Origin: Sphingobacteriaceae bacterium
GTDB taxonomy: Bacteria; Bacteroidota; Bacteroidia; B-17B0; Aurantibacillaceae
Assembly (NCBI GenBank): GCA_002319075.1
Contig: NVQB01000001.1
Location: forward strand, 5,518,001 to 5,582,000
Direction of reading: 5' to 3'
Length of the DNA stretch: 64,000 nt
Position numbers and translations under genes: made by a program. Positions 15,834-24,167 of this stretch are shown here, piece after piece. The notes under the pieces were generated by a model. The model saw only the letters and a program-made list of their open reading frames with translations, did no database searches and had not been told where the DNA came from. Numbering within the stretch: the first letter of the stretch is position 1; each line of letters opens with the position of its first letter.

Positions 15834-16059
15834 AGATTTAATTTATGTTTAAATTAACCACGGTTATGATACGTCTCGAAACCTTAATAATAGGCCGCAC
15901 TGCCTTAATATCTATTTGAGGCTTTCATAACCAGAAGACAGGGTCCGCAATCGGACTATAGGCCGTGAACCTTGTTAGCGCATTGGTCGCCCTGTCTTCG
16001 GTTAATTTGATTAATATCATTAAATTTAAATTCAAAATCTTTAGATTACAAGTCTAAAG
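15834..16059 (-). ncRNA. Candidate bridge RNA of the IS110 element
   Basis: Read on the minus strand the leader gives two stem-loops in order. The first (15999-15934) has a 10-bp stem GAAGACAGGG / CCCTGTCTTC; its loop holds GCGCTAAC and then TTGCGGACC, similar to the two sides of the attC-like target. The second (15932-15862) has an 8-bp stem GGTTATGA / TCATAACC; its loop holds ATAGATAT, an exact copy of the last 8 bases of the IS (14801-14808, read on the minus strand). Target loop first, donor loop second, is the order described for IS110 bridge RNAs. The RNA ends are not known. Confidence 0.6.
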
Positions 16060-16119
16060 GTTACCTGCAAGTGGCGGTCGGACTTCCGTTCAAATAAAAA
16101 CGTTCAAATAAAATTTCTC

Positions 16120-16467
16120 ATGGCCCTGGACATAACAAAATCAGTTGACATCATTGAGACGATGGAAAATTATATATCCAAAATTAGACCTGCACAAGAA
16201 ATTAGAAATAAACTTGACTTTGGCTATGAAATCGACGGACAGAGTGTTATTCTCCAGGAAATTCGACCTAATTGGCGGGACCCTAGCGTCATTCAACGGT
16301 CTGGTTATGCCAAGACAACTTTCGTTCAGAAAAAAAATATCTGGAAAGTTTTTTGGTTACGTTCTGACTTGAAATGGTATTCGTACGATCCCAAGCCTAC
16401 GGTTAAAAAACTTACCGACTTTTTAAAACTTGTCGACGAAGATAAACATCATTGTTTTAAAGGCTGA
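16120..16467 (+). CDS. DUF3024 family protein
   Basis: This 115-residue protein reads 'EIDGQSVILQEIRPNWRDPS', 'YAKTTFVQKKNIWKVFWLRSDLKWYSYDP' and 'LKLVDEDKHHCFKG', the full signature of DUF3024 (PF11225). Its function is unknown. DUF3024 proteins turn up repeatedly as single-gene integron cassettes, which agrees with the setting. The unit is about 720 bases, from the joint behind the IS to site 6. The ATG at 16120 is preceded by a tandem CGTTCAAATAAAA. Confidence 0.85.
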   Translation: MALDITKSVDIIETMENYISKIRPAQEIRNKLDFGYEIDGQSVILQEIRPNWRDPSVIQRSGYAKTTFVQKKNIWKVFWLRSDLKWYSYDPKPTVKKLTDFLKLVDEDKHHCFKG

Positions 16468-16482
16468 CGTCTCTTCAATCGC

Positions 16483-16790
16483 CACAAGACGGGTAACAGT
16501 AAACGTGGCGCCACCGCGGACAAGAGACAGCTTGCTTTTGCACAGGCTCCGCTCAAATGTCCACAGGACATTTGCCGTATGCAAAACCAATTATAATTTG
16601 GTGCCTTCAGCGCGACGCCTCGACAAGTTCAGCGTAAGCTATAGTTTTGCTTTTGCTTAAAATATTTTAACTTCAATCCCGATAGCTACACGGATTAGCA
16701 TCGGCGGTAGTGAATCCCAATAAAAATCAGAAGCTGCTGTGCCAGTTCGCAAAACATCCGTACATTTAAAAAAGCCAGCGTTACCGGGAA
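16483..16790 (+). repeat. attC-like recombination site 6 (long or degenerate)
   Basis: GGGTAAC ends at 16497 and GTTACC begins at 16780. The last part before it (CATCCGTACATTTAAAAAAG) resembles the shared loop segment of sites 1, 4 and 5. At about 300 bases it is too long for one simple site. It contains a CAAATGTCC / GGACATTTG hairpin (16552-16571) of the same kind as at 2365-2384 and 2546-2567. It may be a site with an inserted hairpin module, or the decayed end of the array. No gene is seen between 16468 and 16823. Confidence 0.4.
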
Positions 16791-16823
16791 ATGCCCCGAA
16801 AACATTCCTGACAGTATCCCACC

Positions 16824-18134
16824 ATGACTCTACCACTAAAATATTTGGGATCTTTGTATCTGTTGCTACGCTTCCGATGCAATGGACAAGGTTATACAGG
16901 CTTTTTCTTGTTGTGTATTTTGTTTTTTTGTCATAATATAATTTTGGCGCAGCAAATGGTTTGGATGCAGCAAAACTCAGATGGGCAGGTAGTTGCCAAT
17001 TTACATCCCAGGTTCAAGATTGATCCATTGCAACCCGTTTTTATGAGTAATTTTGATTATGTTGACAGGGTTCTCTGTGGAGACACCTTTTTCTCTCATC
17101 TGGACTTCCACTCCCCTCGCTGGGGAGATATGAAGGAGGATAAAACTTTTTCGATTTGTAACAGATCTCTTGATTTTAGTTTTCAATTTATTTTCTGCAA
17201 TCATCATGGCTGGATAGGCAGTAGCGATCTTTATGAGCTACTTCGACTTCCCACCGGAAGTATGTCATGGTTTCCCGAAGAAAAAAACAGCTATAGAATG
17301 ACCAGCTACCGTCATGACTATGTTTGCAGCAACGATTCACATGGCTACGACTCATACGACGATCAGGTCTGGCAGGTTGATAAGGATGGCCGTGTTGAGA
17401 GTATTTTTATCTATTCAAAAGACAGTGATGATTCAGTAGGAAAATTGTTGGAACGCGTAGATCTTGACTATACTTCCTTTGGAAAGATCCAGAAGATAAC
17501 CTATAGAGAATTTTATGGTACGAAGACAGCCTGCACAAATCAGTGGCAGCGAGAGTGGTATTACGATGAGCAGCACCGCGAGGCAATGATGATAAATTAT
17601 TCGGGTTCGCCACGCAAATTTAATAGCAACGAAATCAACAGCTATAATTACCTTTTAAATCAGGCAATCACATCACAGAGCACTGTATTTAAGGCTAAGC
17701 TTGACTCGAATAACATTGACAATATGGTGCTATACACTTATGGAACATTTGGTATTGAGCAGGTAAACGGTTATTACGCTCCAGCAGATTACACAAACAT
17801 TCGACACTATTACACCGACAGTATTTTTTATAACCCGGAAGGAAAAATTGTGCGTTATGTGGGTGGGTACGATATGATGGGAAGTTCAGGAGAAATGCTT
17901 TACTGTTATGATAACGAAAGCTCACGCTTAATGAGCGTAACAGGCCGTAGTAAAGGCTGTATCTATAAAAAAGTTCAACAATGGTTTTCATACACCGATA
18001 ATAAAGTAAGCTCTTTACGAGAAAAAATTTATGATTTACAGCCTGTTTACATGGCGGAAAAACAAAGTGATCCTGTTGAGAAACTACAGGAAGAAAGGCT
18101 CTACACCTACCGTTATAAATCAGCGAAAAAATAA
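16824..18134 (+). CDS. Exported protein of unknown function
   Basis: This 436-residue protein has a signal peptide at residues about 27-43 (FFLLCILFFCHNIILAQQ), unusually far from the first Met. The real start may be a TTG near 16903, or the 5' end may have been replaced by array DNA ending only 44 bases upstream. The mature part is rich in Tyr, Trp and Asp, with repeated 'YYTDSIFYNPEGKIVRYVGGYD'-like beta strands that recall short RHS/YD-type or toxin-antitoxin wall repeats; I do not assign a family. Confidence 0.55.
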   Translation: MTLPLKYLGSLYLLLRFRCNGQGYTGFFLLCILFFCHNIILAQQMVWMQQNSDGQVVANLHPRFKIDPLQPVFMSNFDYVDRVLCGDTFFSHLDFHSPRWGDMKEDKTFSICNRSLDFSFQFIFCNHHGWIGSSDLYELLRLPTGSMSWFPEEKNSYRMTSYRHDYVCSNDSHGYDSYDDQVWQVDKDGRVESIFIYSKDSDDSVGKLLERVDLDYTSFGKIQKITYREFYGTKTACTNQWQREWYYDEQHREAMMINYSGSPRKFNSNEINSYNYLLNQAITSQSTVFKAKLDSNNIDNMVLYTYGTFGIEQVNGYYAPADYTNIRHYYTDSIFYNPEGKIVRYVGGYDMMGSSGEMLYCYDNESSRLMSVTGRSKGCIYKKVQQWFSYTDNKVSSLREKIYDLQPVYMAEKQSDPVEKLQEERLYTYRYKSAKK

Positions 18135-18216
18135 AAATTATAAGACTACCAATTTTCTTCCTTTTTGACATTTATCAAAAAGCGCAGGCTTGAGTTGGGA
18201 GAGAGTCTTGTTTTTC

Positions 18217-18224
18217 TACATTTG
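18217..18224 (+). promoter_or_regulatory. Candidate -7 element (TACATTTG)
   Basis: TACATTTG matches the Bacteroidota TAnnTTTG -7 consensus. It lies 20 bases before the ATG at 18244, and a TTGAG at 18190-18194 is in range for the -33 element. It probably serves the 18244 gene. Confidence 0.4.
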
Positions 18225-18243
18225 AATTACAAACCCTAGGCAA

Positions 18244-18993
18244 ATGAAAAAAACGTCTTCTGCATTTATTCTGATTCTTGCGCTGATTTTAATAAGCAAA
18301 TTTTCATTCGCTCAGATTGTTGATCCGCCCCTTCGCTATCCCCGCACTACTACTAAACCCGAAAACAGACAAGACAAATTTTCTCTAGCACTACGGGGAA
18401 AAGCCATAAGTTTTTTTGTGATCGAAGACGCCTATTTTTCTACTGCAACACTTGGAACTGAATTGTCTTTTAAAGGCGGACATAGCTTCGGCCTTGACCT
18501 TTCCTTTTTTTACTGGCGGTTCGAATCGGACGATGAAAATGATGTAGCTCAGTACGAAACCTACGAAAAGCGAAACTACCTTTACGTGGATTACAAATAC
18601 AGACTTCTTGCTTTAAAAACATGCGATTTTTATTTGAATGCTTATGATAAGATTGGATCCTACCGATCATGGGCGGAGGGTGTTGCCGAAGGGTATAACG
18701 AATGGGAAACCCCATTTTTATCGGATAAAACAAAAGGTGTTTTTAACCAAGCCGGATTTGGCTTAGGTCTTAAAAAATTTTACAGCGATCGCTTTTATCT
18801 CGACTTAAGCGCAAACGCCGGCAAGGTTTTCACAAAGAATAACAGTATTACCTATGACGCCAATTCCAAAGTACTTATTAAAACAAACAATGAAAAAGCC
18901 AGTAAGCCGGTTTTTTACATCCGTGTTAATTTTGGCTATATATTAAGAGGAAATTATTCAAAAAAGAGACCAGAGCATTTTGATAAGAATTAA
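18244..18993 (+). CDS. Predicted outer-membrane beta-barrel protein
   Basis: This 249-residue protein has a clean signal peptide (AFILILALILISKFSFAQ). Alternating aromatic and polar strands follow, for example GHSFGLDLSFFYWRFE, RNYLYVDYKYRLLALK, KFYSDRFYLDLSANAGKVF and PVFYIRVNFGYILRGNY. The last strand near the C-terminus is typical of small outer-membrane barrels, although 14 polar residues follow it. The ligand or role is unknown. It is separately promoted and followed by a 200-base spacer with nothing distinct. Confidence 0.55.
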   Translation: MKKTSSAFILILALILISKFSFAQIVDPPLRYPRTTTKPENRQDKFSLALRGKAISFFVIEDAYFSTATLGTELSFKGGHSFGLDLSFFYWRFESDDENDVAQYETYEKRNYLYVDYKYRLLALKTCDFYLNAYDKIGSYRSWAEGVAEGYNEWETPFLSDKTKGVFNQAGFGLGLKKFYSDRFYLDLSANAGKVFTKNNSITYDANSKVLIKTNNEKASKPVFYIRVNFGYILRGNYSKKRPEHFDKN

Positions 18994-19197
18994 TTTTTGA
19001 GCGTTGATAGACTATTGCTGTTGATTCAGATAAAAAAACAGTCTCCAAAATTTTAAGTTTCGCCATTGAAGCACTAAGTTTTTTTAGATGCGTTAACAAC
19101 GTGCTACCACTCCCATTTTCTCTGTGCTAATTCAATTGTTACATGTGTAAGATGAAAAGATTCAGGTAAAATTTTTATCTTTATCTAAATTCTATTT

Positions 19198-20175
19198 ATG
19201 AAAATGAACACCCAAATTCTTTTTCACACGGTTCTTTTGTTAGCCGGGGTAAAAAGTTACTCGCAAACCCTTACCTGCACTTCTACTTGTCCAAAGATTG
19301 GTGAAATTTTCAGCATTAAAACTTCTTCTCCTGTGCTACATACAAACGGCAAAAACCAGGTTTGGAATTTTTCGCAGGTCTATTATCTTCAGGGTTCGAC
19401 AAAAGTAAGCTATGCAGATGCTGCTTCCATTCCCTCGTCGAGCTTGTATCCTCTTGCCAATCTTGTCTGCCTGCAAGGAAATTCTGAAAAATTTCTCGAG
19501 GTGAGTGATGATGGAATTTTATTAGCGAATTCTACAACAGTGTCTGTAACTAATCAATCTGTATTACTTCCTCTGCCCTTCTCGTATGGCAGCATTCATA
19601 CTGAAACACTAGTAACTACATCGCTTAGTGGTTTAGATACTTTAAAAATGACAGCCATCAAAAACATACAGGCAGTTGGTACCGGAACGCTAATACTTCC
19701 AACAGCCACCTATACAGACGTACTTAGAATAACAGGAACTTTAAGCGAATCGCAAACAGTAAACGGAACGTCTGACGGTTACACCTTAAACACTACAATA
19801 CACTACTACTACTCTGAGAAAATTTCACATCCTTTATTATACTCCGATCAGAGATCGTCAAGTGGTGGTACTGATTACGGTCCTAACACCTGGTTTTTAT
19901 CAGAAATTACAACAGGTATTAAAAGAGAAAACCTGGATGAGCAAAACACCTTGGTTGTAAGTCCAAATCCAGCATCAGACTTCCTTCATGTTACCACTGT
20001 TCGCTATGAAGAAGGGCAGCTTCGTTTATTTAATGCTTTGGGTGACCTGGTGCTAAGCAAGACGTTTTCAGAGACGGAAAGGCTGGATGTTAGTAAACTG
20101 TCTGAAGGTTTCTACACGCTGTGCATCCTGCAAAATGGAAAACTACAAAGTAAAAAAATTGTAATAGCACGCTGA
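19198..20175 (+). CDS. Secreted protein with type IX sorting tail
   Basis: This 325-residue protein has a signal peptide (TQILFHTVLLLAGVKSYSQ). A beta-rich body of about 220 residues without a known catalytic motif follows. The final 70 residues are a type IX secretion C-terminal domain: 'VSPNPASDFLHV', 'LRLFNALGDLVLSKTF', 'LDVSKLSEGFYTLCILQNGKLQSKKIVI'. Export across the outer membrane through the Por system, perhaps with surface anchoring, follows from that tail. porQ lies at 41796-42851. Confidence 0.8.
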   Translation: MKMNTQILFHTVLLLAGVKSYSQTLTCTSTCPKIGEIFSIKTSSPVLHTNGKNQVWNFSQVYYLQGSTKVSYADAASIPSSSLYPLANLVCLQGNSEKFLEVSDDGILLANSTTVSVTNQSVLLPLPFSYGSIHTETLVTTSLSGLDTLKMTAIKNIQAVGTGTLILPTATYTDVLRITGTLSESQTVNGTSDGYTLNTTIHYYYSEKISHPLLYSDQRSSSGGTDYGPNTWFLSEITTGIKRENLDEQNTLVVSPNPASDFLHVTTVRYEEGQLRLFNALGDLVLSKTFSETERLDVSKLSEGFYTLCILQNGKLQSKKIVIAR

Positions 20176-20213
20176 TTTTTTTACATTCGGTGTACTTAAA
20201 TTCAATGCCAATC

Positions 20214-20834
20214 ATGAAAAACAGAATCGTGCTTTTCTGCCTTTTAATAATTCCCTTTTCTGGAAGTTCGCAGAATTACATATTTTATTTACATGGAAAA
20301 ATTGTGGAGAATCAAGGTCCCGAAGCGGTTGACAAGGTTAACGGTTATGGTGAGTACCGCTACTATGACATCCTGGATTCTTTGAAAAAAAATTCTACCA
20401 GGGTAATAAGCGAAGTAAGAGCAAAGGACACAGATTTAAGAGTTTATGCTCAGAAGATAAAAAGGGAAATAGACAGTCTTATAAAGATGGGCATCCCTCC
20501 TTCTAAGATAACGGTTATTGGCGCCTCCAAAGGTGCTTTAATTGCCATGTATGTTTCTGCCTTTGTAAAAAACAAAGCAGTGAACTATGTTTTTATGGCT
20601 GCTTGTTACAACAATGAAACTGAAACGGATCTTTACTTCTACGGAAACATCTTATCCATTTATGAAAAAAGCGACCTGGCAGGATCTTGCCAGGCTTACA
20701 GAACGAAATCATCCGGCATTACGCATTATAAAGAAATTCAAATTAACACAGGATTAAAACATGGATTCCTTTATCGCCCCATTTCCGAATGGATAAATCC
20801 TGCGAGGAACTGGGCAGCCGGAACATATAATTAA
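20214..20834 (+). CDS. Exported alpha/beta-hydrolase-like protein
   Basis: From the Met at 20214 this 206-residue protein begins with a signal peptide (KNRIVLFCLLIIPFSGSSQ). The upstream GTG (20190) and ATG (20205) would add a polar start. The hydrolase hallmarks are 'NYIFYLHGKIVE' (oxyanion strand with His-Gly), 'KITVIGASKGALIAMYVSA' with the nucleophile elbow G-A-S-K-G, and a late His in 'GLKHGFLYRP'. These are the Ser and His of the usual triad. The substrate is unknown. It follows the sorted protein by 38 bases and may be co-transcribed. Confidence 0.7.
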   Translation: MKNRIVLFCLLIIPFSGSSQNYIFYLHGKIVENQGPEAVDKVNGYGEYRYYDILDSLKKNSTRVISEVRAKDTDLRVYAQKIKREIDSLIKMGIPPSKITVIGASKGALIAMYVSAFVKNKAVNYVFMAACYNNETETDLYFYGNILSIYEKSDLAGSCQAYRTKSSGITHYKEIQINTGLKHGFLYRPISEWINPARNWAAGTYN

Positions 20835-20849
20835 TTACATTTGCTTTCT

Positions 20850-21188
20850 ATGAAGTATCTATTTTCTCTTTGCCTTTTAATTTTGGTAAGTTGTCACAGC
20901 CATAAAACTGCTGAAAAAAAGTCTGACATTCCTGCCTGCGTGCAAAAAGCTGTAGAGAACTTTAAAAAAAATCCCTGTGAGAAAGGGCTAAGTGTGAAAG
21001 AATATACTTTCCAGGGAAAGGAAGTTTTTGTGTTTGGTCAGGATGGCTGCGGTAACGACATGACTTCTGAAGTAATGGACAGCAATTGCAAAAGTCTGGG
21101 TTTGTTAGGAGGTTTTGTGGGAAATGTAAAAATTAATGGTGAAGATTTTTCGAATGCCGTGTTTGTAAAAACGCTTTGGGAGAAGTAA
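20850..21188 (+). CDS. Small lipoprotein, DUF6970-like
   Basis: This 112-residue protein has a lipobox LILVSC near residue 15. A compact domain of about 90 residues follows with 'ACVQKAVENFKKNPCEKGLSVKEYTFQGKEVFVFGQDGCGNDMTSEVMDSNCKSLGLLGGF', including four Cys that could pair. The pattern resembles the small DUF6970 lipoproteins of Bacteroidota. The Met at 20850 is chosen because the in-frame TTG upstream adds only three residues. It lies 15 bases after the hydrolase gene. Confidence 0.6.
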   Translation: MKYLFSLCLLILVSCHSHKTAEKKSDIPACVQKAVENFKKNPCEKGLSVKEYTFQGKEVFVFGQDGCGNDMTSEVMDSNCKSLGLLGGFVGNVKINGEDFSNAVFVKTLWEK

Positions 21189-21280
21189 TAGCGTTATAAA
21201 AAACAGCGTCTTAATAACTGTAACAGGCAAAGCCCTAAAACCACCCAATTTTTAATACCTTTAAGTTTATATATTTTTTC

Positions 21281-22321
21281 GTGAGACCCATACACCTAAT
21301 AATTTTAATTGCAGCTTTAACAGTTAGTGCCTGTAAAAAAAAGGATAAACCCCTTGAAGAGGAAACAGGTTCTACTCTGACAACCACAACGGGTTCAACA
21401 AACCCCAACCCCGAACCTCAGCCAGAATCTGATTGCAAGGACCTGCCTGAACCTCCAAAACCTTTTGGCTGGTATGACTCCACCGAAAATAAAGCAAAGA
21501 CAGTAACCTCTTTTTTATTTGATCCCGTAAATCCGGATAGAATTATTTACGTAATTAACGGAGATGAATCGGGCTATAACAAACTCTTCTTTTACACCGT
21601 GCCTACAAAGCAATCTAAATACATATGTACGCTGGGAAGTTATTTGCCGGATGTAAACAAAAACGGATGGATTACTTTTAGTGATGTGGATAATAATATT
21701 TTTGTGGTAAAGAATAATTCGGACAGCGTGTACCAGTTAACTACCTATCAACATGGTAAAAATCCGAAATGGGATAATAGCGGAAGTTATATTTATTATT
21801 TCCAGGAAGCTTTTGCAGCATTTAATTCATCGATGATAAGAATAGATGTTTTGGGAAACCAGGCCGGCGTGTTCGACATGGATCTGCCTTATTTTACCAG
21901 CTTCAGAAATAGTTTTAAAACGTTGCTGGTAGAAAATAAAAACAATGCAGCCAATGTAAAAATCAGAGACTTTACAAACCTCGGCGATGAGAGGATACTT
22001 TTAAGTGGCCCGATGTACAGCAATGGAACACACTTCAATTTTAATAATCTTACTCTTGATAAGACGGATGAGAATTTTTTCTGGTCCAACTCGTATGGTA
22101 TTTTTCGCTGCAACATAAGTTCTTTAAAGGTAGACACGCTTTTAAAAAATTGTCCCAACCAGATTTATAGAAATCCGGTAATTTCGTTTAAAAATAATGA
22201 GTTGACGTACACGCGTGAGTACATTACAGTATTAAGCTCATATCGTCTTTACCATGAGTTTAAATGCATGGAAATGAACCTTACTACGAAAGTATCATCG
22301 GAGGTTAAGATCTATCCTTAA
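21281..22321 (+). CDS. Lipoprotein with TolB-like beta-propeller features
   Basis: This 346-residue protein starts at a GTG. Its signal ends in a lipobox (LTVSAC at about 17) followed by a Lys/Thr/Pro-rich linker. The body has repeated strands such as 'FLFDPVNPDRIIYVINGDE', 'NGWITFSDVDNNIFVVKNNSDSVYQLTTYQHGKNPKWDNSGSYIYY', the W-x-x-x-G-x-x-[IL] turn seen in WD40-like/TolB propellers. It is probably periplasmic or surface-exposed. No enzyme motif is seen. Confidence 0.6.
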   Translation: MRPIHLIILIAALTVSACKKKDKPLEEETGSTLTTTTGSTNPNPEPQPESDCKDLPEPPKPFGWYDSTENKAKTVTSFLFDPVNPDRIIYVINGDESGYNKLFFYTVPTKQSKYICTLGSYLPDVNKNGWITFSDVDNNIFVVKNNSDSVYQLTTYQHGKNPKWDNSGSYIYYFQEAFAAFNSSMIRIDVLGNQAGVFDMDLPYFTSFRNSFKTLLVENKNNAANVKIRDFTNLGDERILLSGPMYSNGTHFNFNNLTLDKTDENFFWSNSYGIFRCNISSLKVDTLLKNCPNQIYRNPVISFKNNELTYTREYITVLSSYRLYHEFKCMEMNLTTKVSSEVKIYP

Positions 22322-22363
22322 GATAGTCATTTAAAATTTAATTAGTTTTTTTGAATTTGAATA

Positions 22364-22424
22364 AGATCAGACTTATTCTTTAATTAGTTATACTATTTTC
22401 TGGTGACCTTTTGGCCGGGAAATC
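22364..22424 (-). pseudogene. Remnant of a type IX sorting tail
   Basis: On the minus strand this stretch reads GQKVTRKIV-stop-LIKE-stop, close to the GQKKTAKLIKE-stop end of the gene at 22905. ACTTATTCTTT is identical in both. It seems to be the last codons of a lost or moved sorting-tail gene. Evidence is short. Confidence 0.3.
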
Positions 22425-22770
22425 CGCAGAAACCGCATCCGAACCTATGTGTTCTACTGTTTGCATACTACCATTTTGCAATGAGCCCCGCATTAAGTAT
22501 CTGACTAAACAAGAGTTTTCTAAAAGTGATTGAGACTATTATTTGTAAGTGATTTCATTTAAACCAGATTAGCGGTATGGCCTTAAAGTTACTGCGCACT
22601 GATAAAATCTGATTGAAAATGAGTAGCTGACTGAATCTACCCGGTAAATTCCCAACATGGCCTACACCGTATCCAACTCAAAGACTTAGAACCGTAAGTT
22701 TGTTTACATTAATTTTAAGCGGATTTATTAAAGGAGTTCTTACACCCAATGAGAATTACGGATCATTTGG

Positions 22771-22800
22771 CTAGAAGTCTTTACAGAGAAAGACTTCTAG
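22771..22800. terminator. Perfect 12-bp hairpin in a 580-base gene-free stretch
   Basis: CTAGAAGTCTTT and AAAGACTTCTAG form a 12-bp perfect stem with a 6-base loop. No U tract follows closely. It may end transcripts from either side or be a structured repeat. Apart from this and the tail remnant, 22322-22904 shows nothing I can name. Confidence 0.4.
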
Positions 22801-22904
22801 CTCCTGATTTTTTGGGCAAATATGATTTTGGTGTTAACAATTCTTTTAGTCGTAAGTATTTTGAAATAAACAAAATCAATTTAGTGTTTCAATGAAGATC
22901 AAAC

Positions 22905-24167
22905 TTATTCTTTGATCAACTTTGCCGTTTTCTTCTGGCCATTATCCATTTTTACCGTTACAAAATATACTCCTGATTTCAGATTGCTGACATTTACCTG
23001 CGTTTCGCCACTAAATTTCTCATCCAGAATTATCTGCCCTGTCACACTGGTAATACTAACTACTGACAAGGCTTTGCTTCCTGATTTAATACTTACAAAA
23101 TCATGCGCAGGATTAGGATATATAGTGAGATTTAAGTCCTTATTACTTCGTGATTCTATGCCTGTAATCGACATATCAATAGTTTCATCTTCAGACATAT
23201 TTTTTCCACACCTTCTTACATAAACCATTTGACTGGCTATTGGTAAAATATTACCACATGAAGTAAGAATGGATACAGTTATTAACTGTGGGCCTAAACC
23301 ATATCCTGTTGTCACTGTAATTACATTGGTAGAAGAATTTCCTGTCCAGCCTACCGGTAAAGTCCAGTTAAATGTTGCGCCTGTTATTGGAGGTACGGAA
23401 TAGGTATATTCGCTTCCTGCACATGGCTCAATTTCTCCTGTTAATGGAATAGTGCATGCAGTGAAAAGTTGATATATTTCCTGCGGTGTTAAAACTCTGT
23501 CATAAAGATAATAATCATCCAAACTTCCCTCGAACCAGCGGATAGGATTTGGGAAGTTACTATCGTTACCGATCACAATAGGGGTTTGACCACCGGTATT
23601 TAGAATCTGGGTGCCGTTTCCAACGCCACAGGCTTGCGAAGAAACTAACAGAGCATCCACGTAAAAATCTACGCTGTTTAATTGCTGATTTCCTGAACCG
23701 TCATAAACGAGAGCAATGTGATGCCAGTTATTGTCAGTAATACAGGAATTACCCTTGGTTATTTGCTGTACGGCAATATCAAGGCCTAACCCCGCACATC
23801 CATAATTATATTGTGCCTGAAAAGCTTCGGCAATACCACCCGAACCATAAGTAAATAGCGCCATGGTACCGTTATTATTTGTTTTAGCCCAGAAAGCCAC
23901 AGACCGTGAACTATTGCCCTGTGGACCCGGAGCTAGCATTTTAATGTAATCAGTGATCCCGTTAAAGTAATAAGCGCTATTGGCATTATTACAACGGTCA
24001 GATACTAAAGTTGCACCGAATACAGTGCCATCATTCCCGCTTGAAGAAAGATCGTTGGCATTGCCTGAAAACTCCCATCTGCCAATAAGACCGGCAGTTG
24101 GTATTTGGGCGTACAACAAGCTGTTAAAAACTATAGCAGCGGCTAGAAAAATTGGTTTTGTTTTCAT
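22905..24167 (-). CDS. Secreted LamG-domain protein with type IX sorting tail
   Basis: This 420-residue protein has a signal peptide (residues 1-20). A LamG/concanavalin-A-like domain spans about 25-230 (LIGRWEFSGNANDLSSSGNDGTVFGA, NWHHIALVYDGSG, WFEGSLDDYYLYDRVLTPQEI). An Ig/PKD-like domain follows at about 240-320, then a sorting tail (LTIYPNPAHDFVSI ... VSNLKSGVYFVTVKMDNGQKKTAKLIKE). LamG domains bind glycans or calcium. The N-terminal LamG is of the same kind as the one in the sensor kinase at 25086-26630. Confidence 0.85.
   Translation of the reverse strand: MKTKPIFLAAAIVFNSLLYAQIPTAGLIGRWEFSGNANDLSSSGNDGTVFGATLVSDRCNNANSAYYFNGITDYIKMLAPGPQGNSSRSVAFWAKTNNNGTMALFTYGSGGIAEAFQAQYNYGCAGLGLDIAVQQITKGNSCITDNNWHHIALVYDGSGNQQLNSVDFYVDALLVSSQACGVGNGTQILNTGGQTPIVIGNDSNFPNPIRWFEGSLDDYYLYDRVLTPQEIYQLFTACTIPLTGEIEPCAGSEYTYSVPPITGATFNWTLPVGWTGNSSTNVITVTTGYGLGPQLITVSILTSCGNILPIASQMVYVRRCGKNMSEDETIDMSITGIESRSNKDLNLTIYPNPAHDFVSIKSGSKALSVVSITSVTGQIILDEKFSGETQVNVSNLKSGVYFVTVKMDNGQKKTAKLIKE

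Larger units (their letters stand above)
14801..16059 (-). mobile_element. IS110-family insertion sequence
   Basis: About 1.26 kb: one transposase gene whose stop lies within 7 bases of one end, and a 226-base non-coding leader at the other. Long leader upstream of the transposase is the IS110-group layout (the IS1111 group has it downstream). There are no long terminal inverted repeats, as usual for the family. A short CTTTAGA / TCTAAAG hairpin lies at the leader end (16039-16059). Ends are set from where the split attC-like site stops and resumes; they are accurate to about 2 bases. Confidence 0.8.
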
